Source: Alteromonas sp. a30 (lineage in GTDB: Bacteria > Pseudomonadota > Gammaproteobacteria > Enterobacterales > Alteromonadaceae). From it: 64,000 nt of DNA. The DNA lies in NCBI RefSeq assembly GCF_026788005.1, contig NZ_JABEPE010000007.1, positions 124,001 to 188,000 on the forward strand. Reading direction: 5' to 3'. Below are positions 36,388-43,914 of the stretch, one piece after another. The notes beneath the pieces were generated by a model. That model did not search any database. It had not been told where the DNA came from and saw nothing but the letters and a program-made list of their open reading frames with translations. Every line of letters starts with the position of its first letter. Positions within the stretch are counted from its first letter, which is position 1. Position numbers and translations under genes: made by a program.

Positions 36388-37809
36388 ATGCAAATACCTG
36401 CTTTCTCTCAAGCCAATGTTGTGGTGGTCGGCGATATTATGCTCGACCGATATTGGCTCGGCCCGACTAGCCGTATTTCCCCTGAAGCCCCTGTTCCTGT
36501 TGTTAAAATCGAAGGCAATGAAGATAGGCCGGGCGGGGCAGCTAACGTCGCTTTAAACATTGCCGCTTTGGGCGCGAATGTAGCGGTGGGCGGTTTATGC
36601 GGACAAGATGAAGCCGCGCAAACATTGCAAACCGTGTTGTCATCTGTGGGTATTGAATGCTTCTTCGATAGAGTCGAAGGTCAAGATACCATTACCAAAT
36701 TGCGCGTGCTGAGCCGCAACCAACAACTTATACGTCTTGATTTTGAACAAAGTTTCGAAAGTACCAGTAAAGCGCCGCTCATAGCCTTGTTAGAAAAACA
36801 ACTGAAAGAAGCTGGCGCACTGGTACTAAGCGATTACGCAAAGGGGTGTTTGAGTGAGCCGCAAGCCTTTATTCAGCTAGCAAAATCCTACCGTTTGCCC
36901 ATCATTGTTGATCCCAAAGGCACAGACTTTTCTCGTTACCGTGGTGCCACGTTATTAACGCCAAACATGAGTGAGTTCCAAGGCGTGGTTGGTTTTTGTA
37001 AAGATGAGGAAACCATCGTGGCTCGGGCTCAAGAGCTTATTCAAACCTATGAGTTCGATGCCATTCTAGTGACTCGCTCAGAACATGGCATGACATTGAT
37101 TCAAAAAGACCAAACCGAATTGCACTTACCTGCAAAAGCGAAAGAAGTTTACGATGTGACCGGCGCTGGCGACACCGTTGTGGCTTCTATTGCCTCGTCT
37201 TTGGCGGCAGGGGCATCGATGCCAGATGCGTGTGTGTTAGCTAATGCCGCAGCAGGTGTGGTTGTTGGCAAGTTGGGTACGTCTACAGTGAATGTTAATG
37301 AGTTAACGCAAGCGGTGGCTGCCGACACAGACATCGGACTTGGAGTGATGACGGAATCGCAACTGAAAATGGCGGTGAAAACTGCTAAATTGCGCGGCGA
37401 GAAAATCGTGATGACTAATGGTTGTTTCGATATTCTCCACGCAGGGCATGTTTCTTATCTAGAAAATGCTGCGCAGCTTGGAGACAGGCTGATTGTTGCC
37501 GTTAACAGCGATGAGTCGGTAAGAGGTTTAAAAGGTGCAGGGCGTCCTATTAACAATCTTGAGCGCCGTTTATCGGTATTAGCGGGGTTAGCCTCGGTTG
37601 ATTGGGTGGTGCCATTCAGCGAAGAAACCCCAGAACGTTTAATCAGTGAAATTTTGCCAGATTTGTTAGTTAAAGGTGGTGATTACCAACCTGAAGACAT
37701 CGCTGGTGGAAAACAAGTGATTGCTAATGGCGGTGAAGTCAAAGTGCTGAATTTTGAGGATGGCATTTCAACCACCAATATCATTAACGAAATTGTTAAG
37801 CATCAGTAA
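36388..37809 (+). CDS. hldE: Bifunctional heptose kinase/adenylyltransferase
   Basis: 473 residues. The N-terminal ribokinase-type kinase (1-318) has the [15 protein letters not shown] sugar-binding loop and the GAGDT anion hole ([10 protein letters not shown]). The C-terminal cytidylyltransferase-like domain (340-473) has [16 protein letters not shown] and the [11 protein letters not shown] loop. It phosphorylates D-glycero-manno-heptose 7-phosphate at C1 and later adenylylates heptose 1-phosphate for LPS inner core synthesis. It lies 21 bp after arsR and its end overlaps the convergent epimerase-like gene by 7 bp. Confidence 0.96.
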   Translation: MQIPAFSQANVVVVGDIMLDRYWLGPTSRISPEAPVPVVKIEGNEDRPGGAANVALNIAALGANVAVGGLCGQDEAAQTLQTVLSSVGIECFFDRVEGQDTITKLRVLSRNQQLIRLDFEQSFESTSKAPLIALLEKQLKEAGALVLSDYAKGCLSEPQAFIQLAKSYRLPIIVDPKGTDFSRYRGATLLTPNMSEFQGVVGFCKDEETIVARAQELIQTYEFDAILVTRSEHGMTLIQKDQTELHLPAKAKEVYDVTGAGDTVVASIASSLAAGASMPDACVLANAAAGVVVGKLGTSTVNVNELTQAVAADTDIGLGVMTESQLKMAVKTAKLRGEKIVMTNGCFDILHAGHVSYLENAAQLGDRLIVAVNSDESVRGLKGAGRPINNLERRLSVLAGLASVDWVVPFSEETPERLISEILPDLLVKGGDYQPEDIAGGKQVIANGGEVKVLNFEDGISTTNIINEIVKHQ

Positions 37810-38753
37810 GATCGAGCTAACATTTGGCGAAGGCCAGCGTAAAGGCTGGTCCTCGGTTGATAACCGGTTTCTCTTAGCAGGGGCTTAACATCGGCAATTC
37901 GTCGAAATGGCGCTGTAGCTGTTTGTTGTGTTGTGAAGTGCAAAGGTTGACCCTGCACTTCCGCGATCATTTCTAACAATGACAGTACAGGTGTGCCCAC
38001 GCCAGTGCCAATGTTGTAAATGCGCCACGGGGCAGTGCTGCTGTCCATGAAGTCTTCGTCTAGTTGCCAGTCTGGGTTGGGTTTGGCTGGGTGTTCTTGT
38101 AAGCGCAGTAGCGCATTACACACATCGTCGATATAAGTAAAATCAAGCAAATCAATAGGGTAATCATTCAAATCGATGGATTGATGCTGTGCTACTTTTT
38201 GCCACAGTGAGTGAACCAGATTATCCTCGTCAGCGGCGTTTCCATACACTTCGAAAAATCGCACGACAGTGCAGGGTAGCGCATATTGAAAACTATAAGC
38301 GTGACTGAGTAATTCGCACGAGCGAGCGGTTGCTGCGGCCAAGTTTTGCGGATGCTCACTCAACTCATTGGAAGCCATGGTTGAATATTGGTGAGGCAAA
38401 TAAACCGCATTGCTGGAATTTAATAAACAGTGTGTCACACTGCTGTTTTTACAGGCTTCTAGCACGGTCATTAAATGTGATAAGGCGCTCGCGGCTTGAG
38501 CGGATACTCTACCAAAATCGGAAAAATGAAATAGAGTAGAGGGGCGGTATTCATGTACGATTTGTTGCAGATTTTGCTCATCATTCAGTGCAACGTTGAT
38601 AAGGGTCAAATGATGTGCGTTAGCAGAGTTAGTTAAGGTTTCAATCCGTGCTGGATTGGCGTATAAACCAATAACATTTTCACCTTTTGATAGCAGCTTA
38701 CGACATAAATTAAAACCAACAAAACTGGAAATATCTGTAATTAAGGTACTCAT
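37803..38753 (-). CDS. NAD-dependent epimerase/dehydratase homologue, probable pseudoenzyme
   Basis: 316 residues with the overall design of UDP-glucuronate/UDP-glucose epimerases ([41 protein letters not shown]). The N-terminal cofactor loop, normally TGxxGxxG, reads TDISSFVG. The catalytic YxxxK, expected in NLxAATxRSCELL, has Ala at both the Tyr and Lys positions. So NAD binding and catalysis as known for extended SDRs appear lost, although the frame is intact. It is likely a non-catalytic binding or structural protein. The end overlaps hldE tail-to-tail by 7 bp. Confidence 0.8.
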   Translation of the reverse strand: MSTLITDISSFVGFNLCRKLLSKGENVIGLYANPARIETLTNSANAHHLTLINVALNDEQNLQQIVHEYRPSTLFHFSDFGRVSAQAASALSHLMTVLEACKNSSVTHCLLNSSNAVYLPHQYSTMASNELSEHPQNLAAATARSCELLSHAYSFQYALPCTVVRFFEVYGNAADEDNLVHSLWQKVAQHQSIDLNDYPIDLLDFTYIDDVCNALLRLQEHPAKPNPDWQLDEDFMDSSTAPWRIYNIGTGVGTPVLSLLEMIAEVQGQPLHFTTQQTATAPFRRIADVKPLLRETGYQPRTSLYAGLRQMLARSY

Positions 38754-38888
38754 AAAGGTGGAGTCGAGTTTGCTTTTTCACTCAGTGTAAGAGTCTCAAG
38801 GCGGAACTGCAATGTTGAAAGCTTAGAATATTTCACAAATTGGCGAATGATGTTTTAATTGTTTAAATAGATTAATAAGATAGTTATT

Positions 38889-38914
38889 AATCTCTAACTT
38901 AAATTAGAAAGATT
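38889..38914. promoter_or_regulatory. Dyad operator next to the Prx-Grx promoter
   Basis: AATCTCTAA (38889-38897) and TTAGAAAGATT (38904-38914) form a near-perfect inverted repeat that abuts the -35 box. Position and gene suggest an activator such as OxyR, although the sequence matches the OxyR consensus only partly. Confidence 0.4.
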
Positions 38915-38940
38915 GACTACACTGTACTCGTGTTTAAAAT
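38913..38940 (+). promoter_or_regulatory. Sigma-70-type promoter of the Prx-Grx gene
   Basis: TTGACT (38913-38918) and TAAAAT (38935-38940) with 16-bp spacing, 30 bp upstream of the start codon. AAAGAGGAA provides the ribosome site. Confidence 0.65.
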
Positions 38941-38970
38941 TTACTTCGGTGCAATTAAAGAGGAACTTGT

Positions 38971-39714
38971 ATGACTACGCATAATTTACACAACAAAGAA
39001 GGCCAACCCATTCCAAGAATGGTGTTTAAAATTCGCGATAATGACGAATGGCACTTACGCACAACCAATAGTATTTTCAGTGGTCGTACTGTTATTGTTT
39101 TTGCCTTACCGGGTGCATTCACGCCAACTTGCTCATCTACACATTTGCCGCGATATGAAGAGCTGGCATCAACATTCAAAGAAAACGGTGTAGATGAAAT
39201 CGTCTGTGTATCGGTAAACGATACCTTTGTTATGAACGCTTGGGGGGATGATCAAGGCGTGCAAAACGTGACCCTATTACCTGATGGTAATGGCGATTTT
39301 ACTCGCGGCATGGGCATGTTAGTTGATAAAACAGAACTCGGTTTTGGTGAGCGTAGCTGGCGTTATTCTATGCTAGTTAAAGACGGTATGATCGACAAAA
39401 TGTTCATCGAACCAGATGTAGAAGGCGACCCGTTTGAGGTTTCCGATGCCGATACCATGCTGGCATACATCAATGAAGAGGCTAAAGCACCTGAGCCAAT
39501 CACCGTGTTCACTAAACATGGCTGCCCATACTGCACAAATGCTAAGCATTTGTTAGATGAGAAAGGCTTGAAATATGAAGAAATTTCAGTGGGCCATGAC
39601 GCGACACTAACCACTTTGAAAGCGGTATCCGGTTCCGATGTCGTACCCCAAGTATTTATTGGTGGTAAGCTCATTGGGGGAAGCGAAGAATTAGCTAAAT
39701 ATTTTGCATCCTAA
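38971..39714 (+). CDS. Hybrid peroxiredoxin-glutaredoxin
   Basis: 247 residues. The N-terminal Prx5-type domain (1-160) has the peroxidatic cysteine in PGAFTPTCSSTHLP. The C-terminal glutaredoxin domain (about 172-247) has the dithiol motif CPYC. This fusion reduces hydroperoxides with glutathione directly. An adjacent dyad plus promoter suggests oxidative-stress regulation, and a strong terminator follows. Confidence 0.95.
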   Translation: MTTHNLHNKEGQPIPRMVFKIRDNDEWHLRTTNSIFSGRTVIVFALPGAFTPTCSSTHLPRYEELASTFKENGVDEIVCVSVNDTFVMNAWGDDQGVQNVTLLPDGNGDFTRGMGMLVDKTELGFGERSWRYSMLVKDGMIDKMFIEPDVEGDPFEVSDADTMLAYINEEAKAPEPITVFTKHGCPYCTNAKHLLDEKGLKYEEISVGHDATLTTLKAVSGSDVVPQVFIGGKLIGGSEELAKYFAS

Positions 39715-39777
39715 ATTGGGCTAATGACCTTATTGGATAGTAATCAAAATAAGGTTAGGTTGTCAGCGAAGTATACA

Positions 39778-39804
39778 AAACGGGCTTTTATAGCCCGTTT
39801 TTTT
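39778..39804 (+). terminator. Rho-independent terminator after the Prx-Grx gene
   Basis: AAACGGGC (39778-39785) pairs with GCCCGTTT (39793-39800), followed by a T run. Confidence 0.9.
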
Positions 39805-39900
39805 ATGAAAAAGCGTGAAACTACGCCTCACATTTATTGTAAGTTCAGTTGACCTACATCATTATCAAAATATGAGGCAGTAATCTCCTATCTCGGGTGA

Positions 39901-40107
39901 TTATCGGTAGAGCTAGTAGGTATCACGAGGCGTTTTTTCTCATTTAATTCTCTTACATTTATCGCCATTTGTTGCGGTATTGCACAATCCCAAGAAGCTG
40001 GATTATGTTACGACTGCACCCAAGTAGAGCTGGAAGCGATAGACGCTTTCACGCGCTGTATGGGTTCAGCTCAATCATCGGCTGCCGAGGCTGTTGGTGC
40101 CTGCTGA
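39901..40107 (+). other. ORF-like stretch with signal-peptide-like start and Cys pairs, no standard start codon
   Basis: After a stop at 39898-39900 this frame is open for 68 codons to TGA 40105. It reads TRRFFSFNSLTFIAICCGIA (positively charged, then hydrophobic) and then a segment with CYDC, a later RCMG and a final GAC, like a small exported Cys-rich protein. No ATG, GTG or TTG precedes the hydrophobic segment; only ATC at 39922 would fit. It may be a gene remnant. The rest of the 39805-40256 spacer shows only a hairpin (AGCCATG 40185-40191 with CATGGCT 40201-40207) and no supported gene. Confidence 0.3.
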
Positions 40108-40256
40108 AGTAACCAATACAACAGGCAGTGCTTCTCAGGAAGTTAGCGCAAAGACACCCCTTGTCAACGTAGGGCAATATTGAAAGCCATGTCTTTATGG
40201 CATGGCTCGTCAAAATAGCGGAACCTTCCTTGCTTTAGCGGATTAGCAGCCATCTA

Positions 40257-41015
40257 TTATGCTAACGCGCTTTGTAATTTCCTTGTGATCTCGTTGATGT
40301 CGGTTAGATGATTATCCAGCACTAACATTCGGTAGGTGTCGCTGCCAAAGGTTCGATCGATTTCTAGTACAACTTCCGTTTCATGACCGTCGTTAATAAA
40401 GGTCACTTCCACTTCTTTGATGCCAAACAAACCAGAACCTCGTAAACCAAACTCAATTTCTTGATAGCAATTAAGTGATGAGTTTGCACCGGAATAACGA
40501 AGCTGGCCCAATTCAACGTCGACTTTTTTCAGATAGTAGCCCAAGCTTTCCATTGCGGCTAACAGCGCGTATTGCACAGGAAGCGGGGAAACATCAAGGA
40601 AGTCTCTGTCGGAGGCATCTAAGCCACTTTGAATATCTAAGCCCGTTTCAATCCAAACGCGAGATTGGTTGAGCTTGTCGCCGATGGTAGTAAGCGGTGT
40701 TTCGGGGTGTAAGTCTAACTCAAAGCGTTCGGCGTATTCCTGATGCGGCTCAACTGTGCCAGCCCATTCGATGTCCCACTGCTGTAAAATCAGGTTTTTG
40801 TAGGCGCTATATTCTTCGCCTTCAGCATCTTCTTCCTCGTATTTGGCTTGGGTCATTAACGCCAGTGTAATCCCGTTAATTTCTTGAGCGACATTGCCGC
40901 CTTTGAAGCGAATTTCCACATCGAAATTTTCACCCGGAATAAGGTGATGGCTGAGAATGATTAAATCGACATTGGCGTTACCAATGCCCACAGAAGCAAG
41001 GAGTTTTTTAAACAT
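40257..41015 (-). CDS. Spo0M family (sporulation-control-like) protein
   Basis: 252 residues from ATG 41015 (MFKKLLASVGIGNANVDL), the usual family N-terminus; the frame extends 46 codons upstream without similarity. It has the arrestin-like design with PGENFDVEIRFKGG and VEVTFINDGHETEVVLEIDR. The family is named after Bacillus Spo0M but is widespread in non-sporulating proteobacteria, where its role is unknown. The location is cytoplasmic. Confidence 0.9.
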   Translation of the reverse strand: MFKKLLASVGIGNANVDLIILSHHLIPGENFDVEIRFKGGNVAQEINGITLALMTQAKYEEEDAEGEEYSAYKNLILQQWDIEWAGTVEPHQEYAERFELDLHPETPLTTIGDKLNQSRVWIETGLDIQSGLDASDRDFLDVSPLPVQYALLAAMESLGYYLKKVDVELGQLRYSGANSSLNCYQEIEFGLRGSGLFGIKEVEVTFINDGHETEVVLEIDRTFGSDTYRMLVLDNHLTDINEITRKLQSALA

Positions 41016-41328
41016 GACGTATTTCAATCCGTGTTGAATTAACTGGTTTTCCAATGATATGTGAGGCATTTTTCCAAAATGCGAAAGGGGTTTCAACCAA
41101 CAAAACGTGACAAGCAATGTCGGCGTAGTTCGCGTCATGAGGGTAATAGTCAAAAAAGTTAACGCTGAATAACAGCATGGCGAAAGCCAACTGAAAACAG
41201 TAGCATAGGCACACAGCTCAAAAAGTGAGAATGTGAATTGTTTTCGAACCGCCGTATTCAGTCATTTTCAATTGGCTAAAATCAAATAGCGAATATTAAA
41301 CAACTAACGCCAGCAAAGTCGTCGCCTT
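41016..41328. other. Divergent spacer between spo0M-like and cat-like genes
   Basis: AT-rich 313-bp region that should hold both divergent promoters. No ORF, tRNA or convincing integron attC-like core was seen, and I could not place -35/-10 boxes with confidence. Confidence 0.45.
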
Positions 41329-41958
41329 ATGAAAACCCTCAACATTGAACAGTGGAATCGTAAAGCCCACTTCGAATTTTATAATACCTTTCAAGACCCT
41401 TATTTCGCGGTAACTGTCGAATTAGATGTCACTCAAGCTTATACCTTTGCAAAAGCCAACGACATCGGCTTTTTCAGCGTTTATTTGCACGATTGCTTGC
41501 GCGCTGTGAACGCCATCGAGCCGTTTCGCTATCGCATTGAAGGCGAAGATACTGTGGTCATTCACGACGTTATTCACGCTTCAACAACCGTATTACGCCC
41601 CAATAACACCTTTGGTTTTTCCTTTATCGAATACAGCGAAAACTTGCCAGAATTTCACCAAGCGTTTCAGGCAGAAAAACAGCGTGTATTTAAAAGCAAC
41701 GACCTTTTCCCGCCGCGTAATTCCCAAGACTGCGTATATTGCTCAGCGCTGCCGTGGCTAAACTTCACTGGACACAAAGAAGCGGTGTTAGGCGAAAAAG
41801 AATCCGTGCCCAAATTTGCCTTCGGCAAAATGCGAGAAGAAAATGGCAAGCGTGTTATGCCAGTGGCAGTGTCGGTAAGCCACGCCCTCATGGATGGCTA
41901 TCACGTAGCGCAATTTGTGGAAGCATTCAAAGCGTTTTTGCAAGAGAAGAAAGTGTAG
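41329..41958 (+). CDS. Chloramphenicol O-acetyltransferase-like (CatA family)
   Basis: 209 residues, normal for CatA-type trimers. It starts with NIEQWNRKAHFEFYNTFQDPYFAVT, and the active-site segment is VSHALMDGYH (His and Asp of the H-x3-DG motif). LPWLNFTG and the PKFAFGKM segment are also typical. The family transfers acetyl from acetyl-CoA to chloramphenicol or related hydroxyl substrates; resistance cannot be claimed from sequence. No good ribosome site is visible before the ATG. It lies at the edge of an accessory islet, with a broken toxin-antitoxin pair 10 bp downstream. Confidence 0.85.
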   Translation: MKTLNIEQWNRKAHFEFYNTFQDPYFAVTVELDVTQAYTFAKANDIGFFSVYLHDCLRAVNAIEPFRYRIEGEDTVVIHDVIHASTTVLRPNNTFGFSFIEYSENLPEFHQAFQAEKQRVFKSNDLFPPRNSQDCVYCSALPWLNFTGHKEAVLGEKESVPKFAFGKMREENGKRVMPVAVSVSHALMDGYHVAQFVEAFKAFLQEKKV

Positions 41959-41968
41959 GGGGAGTTTT

Positions 41969-42157
41969 ATAAATGCCAGTGAAACCGATAACGAGATCTT
42001 GTTGAATACAACACCGCCTAAACAAATTGAACATTGGGCTAAAATTGGCGAGATGATGGAAGAGAATCCCGATTTACCCTATGAATTTGTTAAACAAGTT
42101 ATTATTGCTAAAGCAAAGAAAGAAGCTGGAAAACTAGAGGAATACGATTTTGGCTAA
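41969..42157 (+). pseudogene. ParD-like antitoxin, 5'-truncated
   Basis: The frame encodes NTTPPKQIEHWAKIG and MEENPDLPYEFVKQVIIAKAKKEA, hallmarks of a ParD-like antitoxin family whose members have about 10-15 more residues at the N-terminus. No in-frame ATG exists. A good GGGGGAG ribosome site and an ATG (41973) are present, but that ATG is in the +1 frame and stops after 10 codons. The gene is therefore truncated or frameshifted at its start. Its end overlaps the toxin start by 8 bp, as in intact pairs. Confidence 0.72.
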
Positions 42158-42439
42158 GGTTTCAGCCGTTTTCGGGTACTCTCTTCTAGCAGAGCAGCAA
42201 AAAAGTTGAAGTCAAATCAAAAGAAAGATTTAGATGCCGCAATTAGGGCGTTAATAGATGAACCAAAACTAGGCGACCAGAAAAAGGGGGATTTATCCTT
42301 TTTGCATATTTATAAATTTAAAATGAATAAACAATTAACCTTGCTTGGCTCTAGTTTTGATGAAAGTAAATTGATACTAAAACTCATGGTTTTAGGCTCC
42401 CATAAAAACTTTTATCGAGACATCAAGCGTGGTATTTAA
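42150..42439 (+). pseudogene. RelE/ParE-family toxin with a frameshift
   Basis: TTG 42150 opens MAKVSAVFGYSLL, a typical toxin N-terminus, but this frame stops at TGA 42207-42209. The rest of the toxin continues in the -1 frame: RAAKKLKSNQKKDLDAAIRAL, then GDLSFLHIYKFKM and LGSHKNFYRDIK, the conserved C-terminal half. A one-base indel near 42175-42195 explains this. A run of six A (42199-42204) lies just before the stop, so slippage is a remote alternative. The intact product would be an mRNA-cleaving or gyrase-targeting toxin; as read it is inactive. Confidence 0.7.
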
Positions 42440-42791
42440 AAGCTCGATCAATTTGTCTGGTTCATATTAAGAATGTCATAGAACTGAGATTTAAAAGTGA
42501 GCGCTTTATCGTTCTTGGTTAGAGATCGGCAGGAAGCCTCTTATTGAAGTCTTCGCCAATATTTTTCGATTTCCCATTATCCTGAACCGTCAGGCATTAT
42601 TTATTTGATTATGTTTGTAAATTTAAAATTGAATAGTTTACCTAGTTGTTGCCTTTGATAATTGTAGATTTGCCATTATTATTATCCAATTGTTGGTGTT
42701 CCAAGTAGTTTTCGAGCGTCTGTCAATGAGCTAAACCTCTCAACGTTAGTTAGCCTAGAGTTAAGGGGGTTGTTTTTTATATGGAGCTTTA
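42440..42791. other. AT-rich spacer in the accessory islet
   Basis: 352 bp of AT-rich sequence without a supported ORF. The last 40 bases provide the promoter-proximal region of the next gene, with GGAG five bases before its ATG. A CTCAAC-GTTAGTT stretch at about 42738-42750 resembles half-sites of integron sites but lacks the required spacing. Confidence 0.45.
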
Positions 42792-43232
42792 ATGAAATAT
42801 TTATCAAATTTGGCCGCTATTTCAGCCATTATCGGAACTGGTTTTACGGTGGCTACCTTTTATAGTTCCGAGTCTGAAGTTATCAAGAATAACGGCGATC
42901 ATTTTAAAGACGGAACTAAGCAAGTACCGGATGCGGAAGTAAGGCAGGAAATACAACTTAAATATGAAGCGGCATTAAAAATATCTTTGTATTCTGATAG
43001 AAGTTTTGCGTTAGAGAAGCTGTCTCGCAAAGCAGAAGATAGGGGAGACTTTAATATTTCCTATACAATATCAAAGTCAATCCCGCTATATGACGTTCGT
43101 AGTGATTCGCTCAAAATTTTAGCTTTAAAGGCAAAGGAAAGAGGAAATATTGAATTTGCAACAAAAGTAGCAGAGAGTATTCCAATTTACGCAATACAGA
43201 GTGAAGCGCTTCGAGCAATTAGTGAGATATAA
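42792..43232 (+). CDS. Hypothetical membrane-anchored protein with helical repeats
   Basis: 146 residues. An N-terminal hydrophobic segment (LAAISAIIGTGFTVATFY) acts as signal or anchor. The rest contains about two and a half repeats of a 33-residue unit: ALKISLYSDRSFALEKLSRKAEDRGD / SKSIPLYDVRSDSLKILALKAKERGN / AESIPIYAIQSEALRAISE. Each has a Ser/Leu-rich helix then KA-x-x-RG, reminiscent of TPR/Sel1-like solenoids. The AT-rich composition fits the surrounding islet. The family is not recognised. Confidence 0.6.
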   Translation: MKYLSNLAAISAIIGTGFTVATFYSSESEVIKNNGDHFKDGTKQVPDAEVRQEIQLKYEAALKISLYSDRSFALEKLSRKAEDRGDFNISYTISKSIPLYDVRSDSLKILALKAKERGNIEFATKVAESIPIYAIQSEALRAISEI

Positions 43233-43467
43233 GCTTTTTCCTTTGTTTTGTTGGATTGAAAGGCGATCAAATTTGAAAAGGTTGTTTATTTTTCTTTGTC
43301 GATAAGTCAATGACGTTAAATATTTTGATTTATATACAAATTTAGGTGCTTCTTCTAGCTTATTATTTGCGGCTAGAACCAGTTTCCCAAGCACGAGGGC
43401 GAAAGGCTTTGAAGCTAGAATCAGCACCCAACCATGAGTTAGCCATAGAAAATTGAGAGCAGACCCT

Positions 43468-43487
43468 CAGCCGCAGGGAAGCGGCTG
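43468..43487. repeat. Hairpin preceding the tandem repeat array
   Basis: CAGCCGC (43468-43474) pairs with GCGGCTG (43481-43487). It sits in a GC-rich segment just before the 152-153 bp repeats and seems part of the same repetitive element. Upstream, AGTTAGCCATAGAAA (43437-43451) is an inverted copy of a 15-mer in repeat copies 2 and 3. Confidence 0.6.
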
Positions 43488-43505
43488 TGGAGCCCCCATG
43501 GATGG

Positions 43506-43914
43506 GTTTACGGCGAGTCAGCGACAAATTTCTATGGCTGACTTTCACCAAAATACAGCGTCACAGGAACACTGGAATTGCTTTGAGCAAGGTGAAAGAA
43601 CTTGTAGTCAGCGCAAGTTTCACAAGGCTGAATACGAAAGGTTTTGCAGCCAGTGTGGGTTTACGGCGAGTCAGCGACAAATTTCTATGGCTAACTTTCA
43701 CAAAATACAGAGTCACAGGAACACTGGAATTGCTTTGAGCAAGGTGAAAGAACTTGTAGTCAGCGCAAGTTTCACAAGGCTGAATACGAAAGGTTTTGCA
43801 GCCAGTGTGGGTTTACGGCGAGTCAGCGACAAATTTCTATGGCTAACTTTCACCAGAATACAGAGTCACAGGAACACTGTAGAACAAGGCGAAGGTCGAG
43901 CGCTCAGCCATTCA
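43506..43914. repeat. Tandem repeat array, 152-153 bp unit
   Basis: The sequence starting GTTTACGGCGAGTCAGCGAC occurs at 43506, 43659 and 43811, giving periods of 153 and 152 bp. Copies 1 and 2 are complete and nearly identical. Copy 3 is faithful for about 70 bp and then diverges up to the 3' end of the LysR gene. The unit is open in several frames on the plus strand, but those frames look like artefacts. It is much too long and spacerless to be CRISPR. It looks like a dispersed non-coding repeat family. Confidence 0.85.

Noticed and set aside
40185-40207. Hairpin AGCCATG/CATGGCT as a terminator
   Set aside because: No T run follows on either strand in a usable form, so it is only mentioned within the spacer.
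41915-42157. 80-residue antitoxin frame starting inside the cat-like gene
   Set aside because: The first 18 residues come from the out-of-frame end of the cat-like gene and have no antitoxin similarity; the real start is missing.
42199-42209. Programmed -1 frameshift on AAAAAA to make the toxin
   Set aside because: The codons (CAA AAA AGT) do not form a standard X-XXY-YYZ slippery site, and the antitoxin is broken too, so decay is the simpler reading.
42735-42750. Integron attC/attI site beside the cat and TA genes
   Set aside because: YYYAAC and GTTAGTT are adjacent without the required spacer and stem structure; no integrase gene seen.
43506-43914. CRISPR array
   Set aside because: Units are 152-153 bp with no spacers or short palindromic repeats; no cas genes nearby.
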